Positions 49,473 to 58,486 of a DNA stretch of 64,000 nt are shown one piece after another. Position 1 is the first letter of the stretch; every line of letters begins with the position of its first letter. The notes beneath the pieces are model-generated. The model was not told the DNA's origin. It did no database searches and saw only the letters and a list, made by a program, of their open reading frames with translations. This DNA is from CAVWXT01 sp963759115 (GTDB taxonomy: Bacteria; Planctomycetota; Planctomycetia; Pirellulales; Thermoguttaceae): positions 209,195-273,194 of the forward strand of contig CAVWXT010000008.1 in assembly GCA_963759115.1 (NCBI GenBank). The letters are read 5' to 3'. Both the position numbers and the translations under genes were made by a program.

Positions 49473-49741
49473 TACGAGCGCCGTTTTTCCCCCAGTTCAG
49501 CACGCAACGCTTCTACCTCGCGATTCAAAGCCTCGACCTGTTCCGCCTGCACTCGGGATTCTGCGGCGGAGGTCTCGGCCCGGCTACGCCACTCGCTACG
49601 GCTGTTGACCACGTCCGTCACGCGAACCTTCAGTCGTTTGATCTCCTTGGTCCGCTCCTGCGCTTTCGCCTTCCACTGATCCCGACTCTCCTCCAGCCAT
49701 GCTGCCCACGCATCCCATCGCGTTGTCCCTGTCTCTGCCAT
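49472..49741 (-). CDS. Coiled-coil accessory protein of the unassigned IS
   Basis: 89 residues: MAETGTTRWDAWAAWLEESR, then a highly charged heptad-like helix (KAQERTKEIKRLKVRVTDVV ... ESRVQAEQVEALNREVEALR) ending GEKRRS. It may multimerise or bind DNA. Its stop overlaps the transposase GTG by one base, which points to translational coupling. The function is not known. Confidence 0.65.
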   Translation of the reverse strand: MAETGTTRWDAWAAWLEESRDQWKAKAQERTKEIKRLKVRVTDVVNSRSEWRSRAETSAAESRVQAEQVEALNREVEALRAELGEKRRS

Positions 49742-50198
49742 CCCATTGCTCCTCGGCTGCCCACCCGCTTCCGCCCACGTTGCTGCGCAAGAGAATGGTA
49801 ATCTAAACCCTTTCCAAACCCGCGCGTCAAGACCAAGTTTTCATCAGCCTAGGCGGGACCTACTGCCTACCGACGCCTCGCACAAAGGCCAGGGAATATG
49901 GCTGCGCACGATGCGGCGACCGACTGTCGGTCGTCCGACAGCATGTCGGAAATCCGGCAGTTTTCGCCGGGAATGCGGCGCTCTTGGGCAAGATGACGGC
50001 ATCGGCGACGGAGCGGAAGAAAACGCGCAACGCTCGTGGAATCGCCCGCTTACAGGCATCGTCGCCGCCGCAAGGACCAATTGCACGGCCGCCTCTCAAT
50101 AAGAACAGCCGCGGCTGGCATTTTGGCACGTGAATTGCACAACGTATTGCGGTTCCTATTGGCAACCGGCCCCGGTGATCTTCTTTGGGAGAACTACC

Positions 50199-50720
50199 AT
50201 GCGTGCGATGTCGAGACGATGGTTCGTTGCGGGGGTACTCGCAGGTGCCCTGTTTTCGTCCGCCGCGTTGGCCGCGGGCGGGGGCGGCGATCAGAGCGGA
50301 TCTTCTCCGGCGCCTCGCGAGGAGCCTCGTTTCAAGGCGGGCGACACCCTCGTGGTTACCGCCCAAAATGCGAAGCTCATGGTGGGAAGCGCCCTGGTGG
50401 CGCAGGTACCGAAGGGGCGACAAATTGTCGTGGTCCAAGTCCGCGATTCGTGGGTGGGCACGTACCTGTCCGTCAACGGACAGAAGAAGGCCGGTTGGAT
50501 TGACGCCGCGGCGTTCATGCCGGTTGGCGAAGCCGTGAAGCCGGAGGCGAAACTCGTTGCCGCGTCCGAACAAGTCGTGTCGGAGCCTGCTCAGAACGTC
50601 GTGCGTACTCGCGCTTCCTCCGGCTCGCAGCGCGACTACTTCAGGGACTACCACGCCGGCTATTACGGCCGCCACGAGACGGACCCCAACGTCCACGTGT
50701 GGGAACCTTGGAGGCAATAG
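50199..50720 (+). CDS. Exported SH3-like protein
   Basis: 173 residues. Signal peptide SRRWFVAGVLAGALFSSAAL ending AAG, then an SH3b-like strand region (FKAGDTLVVTAQNAKLMVGS; LVAQVPKGRQIVVVQVRDSW; VGTYLSVNGQKKAGWIDAAA) and a C-terminal tail rich in Tyr, His and Arg (RDYFRDYHAGYYGRHETDPN). Such domains bind cell wall or peptides; the target is unknown. It converges on the NtrC-like gene with a 10-base gap. Confidence 0.7.
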   Translation: MRAMSRRWFVAGVLAGALFSSAALAAGGGGDQSGSSPAPREEPRFKAGDTLVVTAQNAKLMVGSALVAQVPKGRQIVVVQVRDSWVGTYLSVNGQKKAGWIDAAAFMPVGEAVKPEAKLVAASEQVVSEPAQNVVRTRASSGSQRDYFRDYHAGYYGRHETDPNVHVWEPWRQ

Positions 50721-50730
50721 CGGCACGGCG

Positions 50731-52165
50731 TTAGCGGCTGCCGTTGCCGTGGGCTTCGTGCAGACCGTATTTCTCCACCTTGGTCAGGAAGGTCGCGCGG
50801 GGCAAACCGAGATACCGGGCGGCGTGCGTCTGATTGCCGTGCGTTTTCTCCAGTGCCGCGGCAAGGAGCAACTTCTCGATGGTTTCCACGAGGTCTTCGT
50901 GCGCGCGGGGACCGCAGTGGCCGTCGAGATAGTCGCGCACGAGGCCGTGCCACTGCGGGTCGCCGACTTTCTGAGGGACGGGACGGCCGTCGTCCCGGTT
51001 GGCAAGCCGGCCCAACGATAGATCGGCGGCCTGGATAGGATAGCCGCGCGTGAAGATCACCGTCCGGCGAAGTTGGTGCTGAAGCTCGCGGACGTTCCCC
51101 GGCCAAGGGTATTCGTCGAGCACCCGGACCGCGTCTTCAGCCAACAGCGGCTTGTCGAGACGCAATTCCCTGGCGAAGCGAGTCAGGAAATAGTCGACCA
51201 GGAGCGGAATGTCTTCACGCCGCTCGCGCAGCGGCGGGACCTGAAGGGAGACGACGTTCAAGCGATGGTAGAGATCGGCGCGGAAGCTGCCGCTGCCGAT
51301 CGTGCTCTCCAGGTCGCGGTTAGTGGCGGCCAACAAACGCACGTTGCTCAAGATCGTGTCGTTGCCGCCCAGCCGCTCAAACGCCGTTTCCTGCAACACG
51401 CGGAGGATCTTCGCTTGAATGCTCAGCGGCGCGTCGCCGATTTCGTCGAGGAAGACCGTCCCGCCGTGGGCCAGCTCGAACTTGCCGATCTTGCGGCCGG
51501 CGGCTCCCGTGAACGCTCCTCGCTCGTAACCAAACAGTTCGCCTTCCAGCAGGGTCTCGGGAATGGCCGCGCAGTTGACGATCACCAACGGCCTTCCGTC
51601 TCGCAGGCTGTGCTGATGGATCGCGCGGGCGATCAATTCCTTTCCGGTGCCCGATTCGCCGCGGATCAGCACCGTCACGTCGGTGGCGGCGACGCGGCCG
51701 ATCGCCTTGAACACCTCCTGCATCCCCGGGCTGCGGCCGATGATGGCCTCGTCGCTGCACGCGGCGTGTTCCGGTCCCGACCGCCACGCGGCTTTTCATC
51801 ATGCGGGCGCCGCTGAGCGCCCGTTCGATGATCCGGAGCACTTTCTCGGGGTCGAAGGGCTTGACCTGATAGTCGAAGGCGCCCAGCCGGGTGGCTTCGA
51901 TGGCGGTCGACATCGTGCCCTGGCCGGTGAGGATGATCACCGGCACCTTGAGTTGGCGCTCCTTGATCTGGCGCAGGGCCTCCAGGCCGTCCATGCCCGG
52001 CATGCAGATGTCGAGGATCACCAGGTCGAATGGCTCGCCGTCGAGGCGTTTGAGCGCGGAGCCGGCGCACGGTTCCAACACCACATCATGGCCCAGCGTG
52101 CCGAGGAGCTCTTCGAACGCTCCCAGGATGTTGGGTTCATCATCCACGACAAGGATTCTGCTCAT
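50731..52165 (-). CDS. Sigma-54-dependent response regulator (NtrC family), frameshifted
   Basis: About 478 residues. Receiver domain with D52 in LVILDICMPGMDG and AFDYQVKPFDPEK. AAA+ domain with GESGTGKE (Walker A), ELFGYERGAFTGAAGRKIGK (the GAFTGA sigma-54 contact loop), GGTVFLDEIGDAPLSIQAKI (Walker B) and LYHRLNVVSLQVPPLRERRE. The Fis-like helix-turn-helix is at the end (THAARYLGLPRATFLTKVEK). One frameshift near 51780 lies in the linker between receiver and AAA+ domain. It is downstream of, and overlaps by 26 bases, the histidine kinase, so they form one two-component system. Target genes would have -24/-12 promoters. Confidence 0.92.
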
Positions 52166-53303
52166 GGTCCTCTCTTTTCGCGGTGGGAACCCATGCGGCA
52201 AACGTGGTCCCGGCCGGGGTCGAGCCTTCAAGAACAAGCCTTCCCCCGAGTTGCGTCATGATCTGGGCGGCGATGTACAGGCCGAGGCCCGTTCCATTCT
52301 CTTTGGTCGTGTAGAAGGGATCGAAGATCTGTTCCCGCGACGCTTCCGGAATCCCCGACCCGGTATCTTGCACGCGGACGATCACGTACTCGGCGTTATC
52401 TCGATCCCGCTCGAAGGCCGTGAGCAAGCGAATCTCTCCGCCCTCCGCAGTCGCTTCCACGGCGTTGTTCAGCAGGTTGAGAAAGACCTGTTCGAGTTGC
52501 TGGGGATCGGCGAGAACCGGGGGCAACTCCTGGGGCTTGTCGCGCTGAAACGTCAGGCGACTCTGGCGGATCCGGTGGCGCGCCAAGTCCACCGTCTTGT
52601 CGAGAACGGCGGCGATGCATTGAGGGCGGAGCGCGGAGGCGGCCGGACGAGGAAACTCCAGAAAGTTTCGCACCATGCTCTCCAGCCTGGCAATCTCCTC
52701 CGAGACAATGTCGAACTTGCGGTGCAGATCGGCGTTCGGCCCCAGCGCCGTACGGATCGCGAAGAGCCACATCTTGATCGCCGTCAACGGACTGCGAATT
52801 TCGTGGGCCATGCTGGCGGCGAGTTTGCCCGCCGTGGCCAACCGCTCGACGTGGAATAGCTGGCTTCGGCTGAGCGCGAGGTTCGTTCGCGTATCGGCGA
52901 TCTCGGACATCAGCGCGCGGAGATAGTGGCCGACGGTATGGAGCTCGTCCGGCGGACGCCCCTTGGCAATGGCATCCTCGCCGGAAAAGCGGCGGGCATC
53001 GGCCGCCATCCGCCGCAGCGGCAAGAGCACGCCGTGGAAGAACAGCCAGATGAGCAAGGCGCCCAGGACGGCCATCAGCACCATGCTGATGCCGACCAGC
53101 CACGTCGCCCAGGCGATGCGGTCATCGAGGAGCTTCTGGAATTCCGCGACCCCTTGGTTGCCGGGGTGGTTCTCCTCGACGGCCTGACGCATGAGCCGGC
53201 CGACGTGACGGGTCGAATACTGGGCGATGCCGCCGCTCAATAGGGCCAACGCGACGAGCATCACCAGCGCAGCCGAGAACCTGGTCCTGAGGTGGAGTCG
53301 CAT
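52140..53303 (-). CDS. Sensor histidine kinase (NtrB-like)
   Basis: 387 residues, intact. Two membrane helices (FSAALVMLVALALLSGGIAQ; WLVGISMVLMAVLGALLIWL) enclose a periplasmic segment of about 45 residues. Then a HAMP-like stretch (LLPLRRMAADARRFSGEDAI), the phosphoacceptor helix AGKLAASMAHEIRSPLTAIK with its His, and the ATPase (VFLNLLNNAVEATAEGGEIR; VRVQDTGSGIPEASREQIFD; TTKENGTGLGLYIAAQIM). The small sensing domain gives no clue to its signal. The gene overlaps its response regulator by 26 bases. Confidence 0.93.
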   Translation of the reverse strand: MRLHLRTRFSAALVMLVALALLSGGIAQYSTRHVGRLMRQAVEENHPGNQGVAEFQKLLDDRIAWATWLVGISMVLMAVLGALLIWLFFHGVLLPLRRMAADARRFSGEDAIAKGRPPDELHTVGHYLRALMSEIADTRTNLALSRSQLFHVERLATAGKLAASMAHEIRSPLTAIKMWLFAIRTALGPNADLHRKFDIVSEEIARLESMVRNFLEFPRPAASALRPQCIAAVLDKTVDLARHRIRQSRLTFQRDKPQELPPVLADPQQLEQVFLNLLNNAVEATAEGGEIRLLTAFERDRDNAEYVIVRVQDTGSGIPEASREQIFDPFYTTKENGTGLGLYIAAQIMTQLGGRLVLEGSTPAGTTFAAWVPTAKREDHEQNPCRG

Positions 53304-53595
53304 GAGAAGACCTTCTCGCGATCCAATACCCGAGATTATTCAGACCGGGCCCCCTCTCCCATGCGGAGCCGATGTGGGACCGGAAAGCAAGCAGGCTGCG
53401 TATTTTGGGGGCCGTTGGACTCAACGCCGAGCACCAGTCCATTGTGTCCAATATCCGCTCGCATGTCAACAATTGTAGCTGCTTATATTCTCATTATTCC
53501 GAGCGAGACAGGGATTCGCACGGAATGACAAGCAGAGGACTGGCCCCTTTCGAGCTGTCTTGGAGTCGCTCCCATTCTCGCCGCGGCCCCAGCGA

Positions 53596-54009
53596 TTACC
53601 TCACAACCGACAGGGTTTTCTCCACAGCGTCCAGCGATTGTGTAACCACAAGGTAGAGTCGCTGTACGACGAAGACAGTCTCGCCGATCACGAGCAGTGT
53701 TAGGACGACCTTCCAGACGAGGTTAAATCGACGGCTTCCCCACAACAGAGGCAGGCCCAGCGGGCCGAGGATCAAGAAAAGCATCGGCAGGACTACCCAA
53801 GGACTCTCCCACCAGCCGGGGCCGCTGCCGAAGGAAAAGAAGCCACGAGTGGCGACGATGGGCGACGTCGCACCGCCGCTGGGCGGGTCGGGCACGTTCG
53901 CGGTCGGCGTGCCGCACCGTCGGCAGTAGTTGTCGTCCGCGTCGAGCGCTGCGCGGCAGCGGCGACAGACGGTCTTCGGTGGCGGGGGGGTGCTCATCGG
54001 TTTCGCCAT
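53596..54009 (-). CDS. Zinc-ribbon membrane protein
   Basis: 137 residues. A zinc ribbon at 15-32 (CRRCRAALDADDNYCRRCGT, four Cys in CxxC pairs) is followed by a Gly/Pro linker and two membrane helices (SPWVVLPMLFLILGPLGLPL; WKVVLTLLVIGETVFVVQRL). The ribbon faces the cytoplasm if the usual topology holds. No specific function is known. Start could also be 53997 (MSTPPPPKTV). Confidence 0.7.
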   Translation of the reverse strand: MAKPMSTPPPPKTVCRRCRAALDADDNYCRRCGTPTANVPDPPSGGATSPIVATRGFFSFGSGPGWWESPWVVLPMLFLILGPLGLPLLWGSRRFNLVWKVVLTLLVIGETVFVVQRLYLVVTQSLDAVEKTLSVVR

Positions 54010-54151
54010 TCCTGGGGCGAACCATTATACCACGCTTGTGTGTGCGGCGGGTATGTGCGAGACTGTCTGCCGTACGGTGCGTGAAACGCACCGCCCATTC
54101 GGAGGCGTGGTGCGTTTCACGCAAAGGACATATCCTCAGAAGGCGATCGCC

Positions 54152-54543
54152 ATGCCGCCGACGTCCGAGCCCCAATCGCCGTCGAGTTTCTCGATCCGAT
54201 TGGCCACCAACAGCGATATTGCCGCCATCCGCGGCGTCCTGTTTACGGTGCGATCGGAGTTCAGCGTACTTTCCGACACGGGCGCCAACGACGCGGACCT
54301 GGACGACCTCGAACGCAACTACTTCCGGCTGGCCGTGCCGCGCGCGTGTACACCGTCTCACACATGGACTACGTGGTCGACCGCTTGGACTGGCTCTACC
54401 AGCACCGCAACCTGGTGGGCGGACTCAAGTTCTACCACGAGCCGCCCGTGCTGCGGTTCTTTACCGGCAAGCTCGAGGCGCTCGACGGCTGGGGCAAGCG
54501 GCTGGCCGAGGCATTCAAGGCGGATTTCGGGCCGAATTGCTAG
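54152..54543 (+). pseudogene. Chimera: GNAT N-terminus joined to a tryptophanase-like C-terminus
   Basis: From the ATG at 54152 the first 50 residues look like the start of a GNAT acetyltransferase (FSIRLATNSDIAAIRGVLFT; ADLDDLERNYF). Then the sequence becomes the end of a beta-eliminating lyase of the tryptophanase type: RLAVPRA, and after a one-base shift near 54340, VYTVSHMDYVVDRLDWLYQH, NLVGGLKFYHEPPVLRFFTG, KLEALDGWGKRLAEAFKADF. The pyridoxal-phosphate domain is absent. A deletion that joined two genes, or a misassembly, would explain it. Confidence 0.6.
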
Positions 54544-54598
54544 AACCCAGTTCTCACCACACGAGGGAAGTTGACGACCGTGTGCCGCTGTTCCGCAG

Positions 54599-54633
54599 GA
54601 GCAGTGCCGGCTGGTGACCGGCGGGCACTGCTC
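54599..54633. terminator. Palindrome between convergent genes
   Basis: GAGCAGTGCCGGCTGGTGAC and 15 more bases form a near-perfect 35-base palindrome (GAGCAGTGCC facing GGCACTGCTC). It lies between the chimera and the Gly/His-rich gene, which run towards each other, so it could end both transcripts. There is no U-run. Confidence 0.45.
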
Positions 54634-54672
54634 GACTTGCGCCGAGTGGCACACCGTGCTGCGAAATGCAGG

Positions 54673-55998
54673 CTAATCCTGCTTCTTCTCGCCCGACTTG
54701 GCTGCCTGGATCGCCGCGCGGACTTCGTCTTGTCTCTTTTCCAGGGCCGTCAGTCTGGCCTTGACCGATTGCTCGAGCTCTTTCAGTTCGGCCATCCGCC
54801 GATCCACGGCGGCCAGCGTGGTCTCGGCCCGCTTCTCCGTAACCGGCTCCTTACGTTCGGCCTTCTTGGTCTTCGTCATTGCGCCCTTCGCGCCAAGGCC
54901 GTCGTTGTGGTGACCGGCCTTTCCGGGCTTGCCATGGCGAGCATGGCTCCATTTGCCGTGGCCCGATCTCCCATGTCGAGCATGGCCCCACTTGCCGTAG
55001 TGGCCCCACTTGGCATGGCCGGCGTGAGCCCATTCGCCATGACCGGCGTAGCCCCATCCACCGTGACCGGCGTGCCAGCCGCGCTGGTAGCCAGCAAACG
55101 GCCCCCAGTGACGACCCTGGGCGTACGGACCGATGCCCGGATGCCAGGGGCCGCGGGCCGCGAAGCCAAAGTGCTGTCCAGCCCAGGGCGGAACGGGACG
55201 GCCCATTGCGAATGCTGGATGTCCCCACGGGCCATAGCCCCAACCCATCTGCGCCCAGGGCGGAACGGGCCGGCCTTCGCCACGCCAGAAACCGCCTCCA
55301 CCAAAACCGCCACCCCAGCCTGGTCCGGGCGGTCCGAAACCGGCTTGCGGATTCCAGGGCGAGGGCGGTCCGGCCGAGAAACCGCCGAAGAACTGCTGGT
55401 CCGATCCGGCAGGACCGGCTCCGCCTCCGAAGCCCCACGAAGCTCCCCCTTGGAAGCCGCCGCCCTGGCCCGGTCCAAACATAGCGGGGCCACCCTCCGG
55501 ATTCCAACCGCGCCCACCGCGGAAACCAGGCCCTTGGCCCGGCCCGGGCATACCTGGGCCGGCATACATACCACCGCCACGTCCGCCCCGAAAACCACGG
55601 ACTTGACCGGGCCCAGACATACCTGGGCCGGCATACATACCACCGCCGCGCCCGCCCTGGAAGCCAAATCCTTGGCCCCGCCCGCCCATGCCCGGCCCGG
55701 GCCGAACCTGCTTCATTGCTTCGGCCAGTGCCTCCGGCGTCAGCTTCCCCTCGTGCTTTTTGATTTCGTCCGTGAGCAGCTCTTTGAGTCGTTCCGGCAT
55801 GCCGGCGGGGATCTCGTCCGCCGTGATTACGCCGTCGTGGTTGGCATCGAGCCGCTGGAACAACACCTCGGGATTGGGGCCTCTTCGCTGCATCTCTGGG
55901 CGGGGCCCATCCGAACTATTCGCCTCTTCCGCCGCCAACAACGTCGACGGCAAGGCGGCCGCAAGGGCCGTCAGCAGACTCGGGAAAATTCTGCGCAT
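54673..55998 (-). CDS. Exported Gly- and His-rich EF-hand protein
   Basis: 441 residues from the ATG at 55998. Signal peptide MRRIFPSLLTALAAALPSTL. A calcium-type EF-hand loop at 51-62 (DANHDGVITADE). A glycine-rich region with tandem units of about 23 residues (GFQGGRGGGMYAGPGMSGPG; GFRGGRGGGMYAGPGMPGPG), then Trp/Pro-rich repeats (GRPVPPWAQMGWGYGPWGHP; GRPVPPWAGQHFGFAA). A His/Gly/Trp region follows (GYAGHGEWAHAGHAKWGHYG; KWGHARHGRSGHGKWSHARH), then a Lys/Glu coiled coil to the end. The His-rich part could bind metals such as Zn, Cu or Ni. I know no family with this order. Frame intact. Confidence 0.75.
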   Translation of the reverse strand: MRRIFPSLLTALAAALPSTLLAAEEANSSDGPRPEMQRRGPNPEVLFQRLDANHDGVITADEIPAGMPERLKELLTDEIKKHEGKLTPEALAEAMKQVRPGPGMGGRGQGFGFQGGRGGGMYAGPGMSGPGQVRGFRGGRGGGMYAGPGMPGPGQGPGFRGGRGWNPEGGPAMFGPGQGGGFQGGASWGFGGGAGPAGSDQQFFGGFSAGPPSPWNPQAGFGPPGPGWGGGFGGGGFWRGEGRPVPPWAQMGWGYGPWGHPAFAMGRPVPPWAGQHFGFAARGPWHPGIGPYAQGRHWGPFAGYQRGWHAGHGGWGYAGHGEWAHAGHAKWGHYGKWGHARHGRSGHGKWSHARHGKPGKAGHHNDGLGAKGAMTKTKKAERKEPVTEKRAETTLAAVDRRMAELKELEQSVKARLTALEKRQDEVRAAIQAAKSGEKKQD

Positions 55999-56319
55999 TG
56001 TCTCGCTCCTTGACACCTAGAAAAGCGGTAATAGACACGTCCCATACCTATGTAAACCCTGGGGCCGGCCAGAAGTTCCGCAGCCGCGCCGTTTCCGCTC
56101 CGGGGTGCGAGTCGTCCGAAATCGTGGGCGGCCGCGGGAAAGGGGGCTGGCCCCGTCGCCCTGCTGGGCCGACGTTCCTGAAACATGGACTCTGGCAACG
56201 GCGCCCTTGCACTTGCCGCGTTTTCCCCCCATCGCCGCCGCTCTCGCCTATTGGATGAACGCCGTGCAGGCTTTCCGGACCGGGTGCATCTTCTCGGCCG
56301 CCACTCTTTGGGCCGACCA
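55999..56319. other. Intergenic stretch without a recognisable gene
   Basis: About 320 bases between two minus-strand genes. Several short frames exist but none shows a motif. The upstream gene region for the Gly/His-rich protein must contain its promoter; I cannot point to it. Confidence 0.5.
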
Positions 56320-57856
56320 TCAGGGGTGGTACCAATTGTATTGGCTTGCGAAGACGGGCAACGAAAGGGCAATCTGCGATACGACCAACACGCTCACGAT
56401 GGCCGCGAGCACAAAGGGCCGAGCGGAACTCAATCGCAGCCAGCCCAGCAACGCCTCCAGGCCCCGGAGAAACATAATCAGAAAAGGAACCATGACCCCA
56501 AGCAGCAGCCGCCCCGATGAAAGGTACGGCCAGGCGGGCGACGGATAATGGCACCGGCCAAAGTCAAACCACACGGAGCCGAGGATCAAGAGCGCCACGG
56601 CAGACACGAACAGCAGAAAGCAGATCACGGCAGCCAGGCGGCTCTCGGGCCGGCGTTTCGCAATGCCCGCCACGTCGGCGACAAAGAACGCCGCCAGAAA
56701 GATCGTCGACAAGAGGACCAACAGGGCATCGACCGGCCAGGCCGCCAGAGCGACATGGTGCCAAACAAACTCGCCGCGCCAGAAAGTCCGCGCCAGATCG
56801 TTCCAATAAACGGCGAACCCGCTCAGAGTGAATATCGGGTGGTTCCAAATCTCTCCCAGCGGCTTGGGCGTCCAGGTCAAGGAACGTGCCTTCGCAGCAA
56901 GACCCGTGGCATCGCCCAAGACAACGTAATTCCGCGAGCCAACATCCGACGGGCACGCTCGCTGCCACTAGGAGCACGGCCACGGGCGCGAGGTTGCCGA
57001 GAAGTCGGCCCCCTCGCCACGATTTCCAAAGTATCAGAGCCGCCACGAGGCCGACGATCAGAAGGATGGGGGCGTTCGTATACTTCGTCAAGAACGCCGC
57101 GGCGCCTGAAAGGCCGGCGCCCAGCGCGAATCCGGGGGCCGGCGCGTCGCGCTGATACATTCTGACGAGCCAATAGAGCGACAGCGTCACCAACGGCGCC
57201 GACAGGACGTCGCTATTGAGCGAATAGAAAACCGTCTGCGGGAAGATCGCCAGCAGCAGCGGAACGCCCAGATACGTGAAAGCGGAATCCGGAAACAGCC
57301 GCTTCGTCAAGAGATACGAAAGCCAGACCAAGAGGACGTAAAAGGGCACGTTGAACAGCCGCGTCCAATAGAGGAGGTTCCGCCCGCGGATCCCCATGAG
57401 TTTTCCAAGGTTGTACCAGCCGCCCGCTGCCGCGTAGTACACGGGCGGCTGCGTGGCGTCATGGTTCATCACGCGCGTCCAGGGGATAGACGCCTCGACC
57501 GCCGCGGCTTGCTCGTCCGCGGGAAGACTCCACAACGGCGGCGGGATGGCCATCGCGGGGAAGTCCTTAGCGCGGTAGAGATACTCCGGGCTGGTGTAGA
57601 GCGCAATGAATTGGGCCGCTTCGGCGTCCCCGTTGTCAAGTCTCCGCGGCACGTCGCCGTGCGAGTACTTGCACACGAGGTCGAAGTGAAAATGCTCGTC
57701 GACGTTATCGAAGAATGGAAACGCCGCGAGGAAGACCAACAGACGCAGGGCCGCCAGGACGCAGAACAGTCGCACCATCCGCCGCTCTCGGCCGACGGTC
57801 TCCCCGGCCTGCGAATCCTGCCTGGCGGCTGCTTCCTCTTGGCCGGAATGCGTCAT
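56320..57856 (-). CDS. Polytopic membrane protein, DUF2142/GT-C-like, frameshifted
   Basis: About 512 residues with ten or more membrane helices. Seen: FCVLAALRLLVFLAAFPFFD followed by NVDEHFHFDLVCKYSHGDVP, where the D/E pair after helix 1 is a GT-C-type catalytic position; HDATQPPVYYAAAGGWYNLG; SAFTYLGVPLLLAIFPQTVF, YSLNSDVLSAPLVTLSLYWL. After a shift near 56930, TLSGFAVYWNDLARTFWRGE leads to SGRLLLGVMVPFLIMFLRGL and ends FASQYNWYHP. Such proteins move sugars from lipid carriers to acceptors at the outer face of the inner membrane. The start may be 57778 (MVRLFCVL) instead. Confidence 0.7.
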
Positions 57857-58177
57857 TGTCCCTCACGCTGGCGAAATTGCGGCTCGCGGCACGTCGCGCC
57901 CGCGTCAAGTTGAACTGCACGATTGACCGTAGGACGAGTTTTCCACCTCGTCCAGCTCTCCGGGACGAGTTGGAAAAAACCCCATCGCACAAGGCCCGGC
58001 GGCGGCTCCTATTGTACGATACCCCACAGAGCCGCTACCAGGGCCACGCGCGGTCGCATTAACACCGACGGGGCACTCCGCCGCAGATTACCATCGGGGC
58101 GATGTGGGCCGCCGGTCAGAGAACCGCCACCCCTAGCCATCCCTCCACAGAGTGTATCTATTGACAGTAAGACCGGC
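57857..58177. other. Intergenic stretch with an imperfect palindrome
   Basis: About 320 bases. At 57929-57980 there is a decayed copy of the GTAGGACGAGTTTTCCA palindrome found intact at 59970-60026. Nothing else is supported. Confidence 0.55.
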
Positions 58178-58486
58178 GTGGACGAGAATAATCATGCCCG
58201 GAAACTGAGACTCGATCAATGGTTTCCGGTTAAGATGATAGTTGAAGGCTATGGCTTCCAGCAGGAGGAAATAATTCAGATCGATTGCTACGAATTCAGT
58301 TTGACACGGCTCGGCGGAGAGGCTGACTACGTGCCCCCCCATAGGTTTGGCGTGGCCTGGGACCATCGGAACGTCCCCGTAGTTGCTGGCGAAGATGGCG
58401 ATGGTCTTGGTTGGGAGTGCTACGTAGACCAGAAGCAAGGCGGTGTCAGATGGCCGCGAGCCGAAGCTGTTCTCTCATGCTCCTAG
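58178..58486 (+). CDS. Possible small hypothetical protein before the sulfatase
   Basis: From a GTG at 58178 the frame reads VDENNHARKLRLDQWFPVKM, IVEGYGFQQEEIIQIDCYEF, YVPPHRFGVAWDHRNVPVVA and ends AEAVLSCS, overlapping the first 37 bases of the sulfatase in another frame. The acidic, Trp- and Tyr-bearing composition is protein-like. There is no ribosome site I trust and the opposite strand is also open here (58133-58438), so coding is uncertain. Confidence 0.25.
   Translation: MDENNHARKLRLDQWFPVKMIVEGYGFQQEEIIQIDCYEFSLTRLGGEADYVPPHRFGVAWDHRNVPVVAGEDGDGLGWECYVDQKQGGVRWPRAEAVLSCS

Larger units (their letters stand above)
48096..49912. mobile_element. Two-gene insertion sequence of unassigned family
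   Basis: About 1.8 kb. The inner inverted repeat is GTGGGCAGCAGGTCCCGCCT (from 48124) against the complement of the right end (to 49870), continuing to TGATGAAAACTT over 36 bases with four mismatches. Outside it a second matched block (GCAGCCATATTC) stands on both sides, with 13 extra bases at the right, so the full repeat may reach about 48096 and 49912. It carries a coiled-coil protein and a DDE-type transposase read on the minus strand. Confidence 0.7.
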
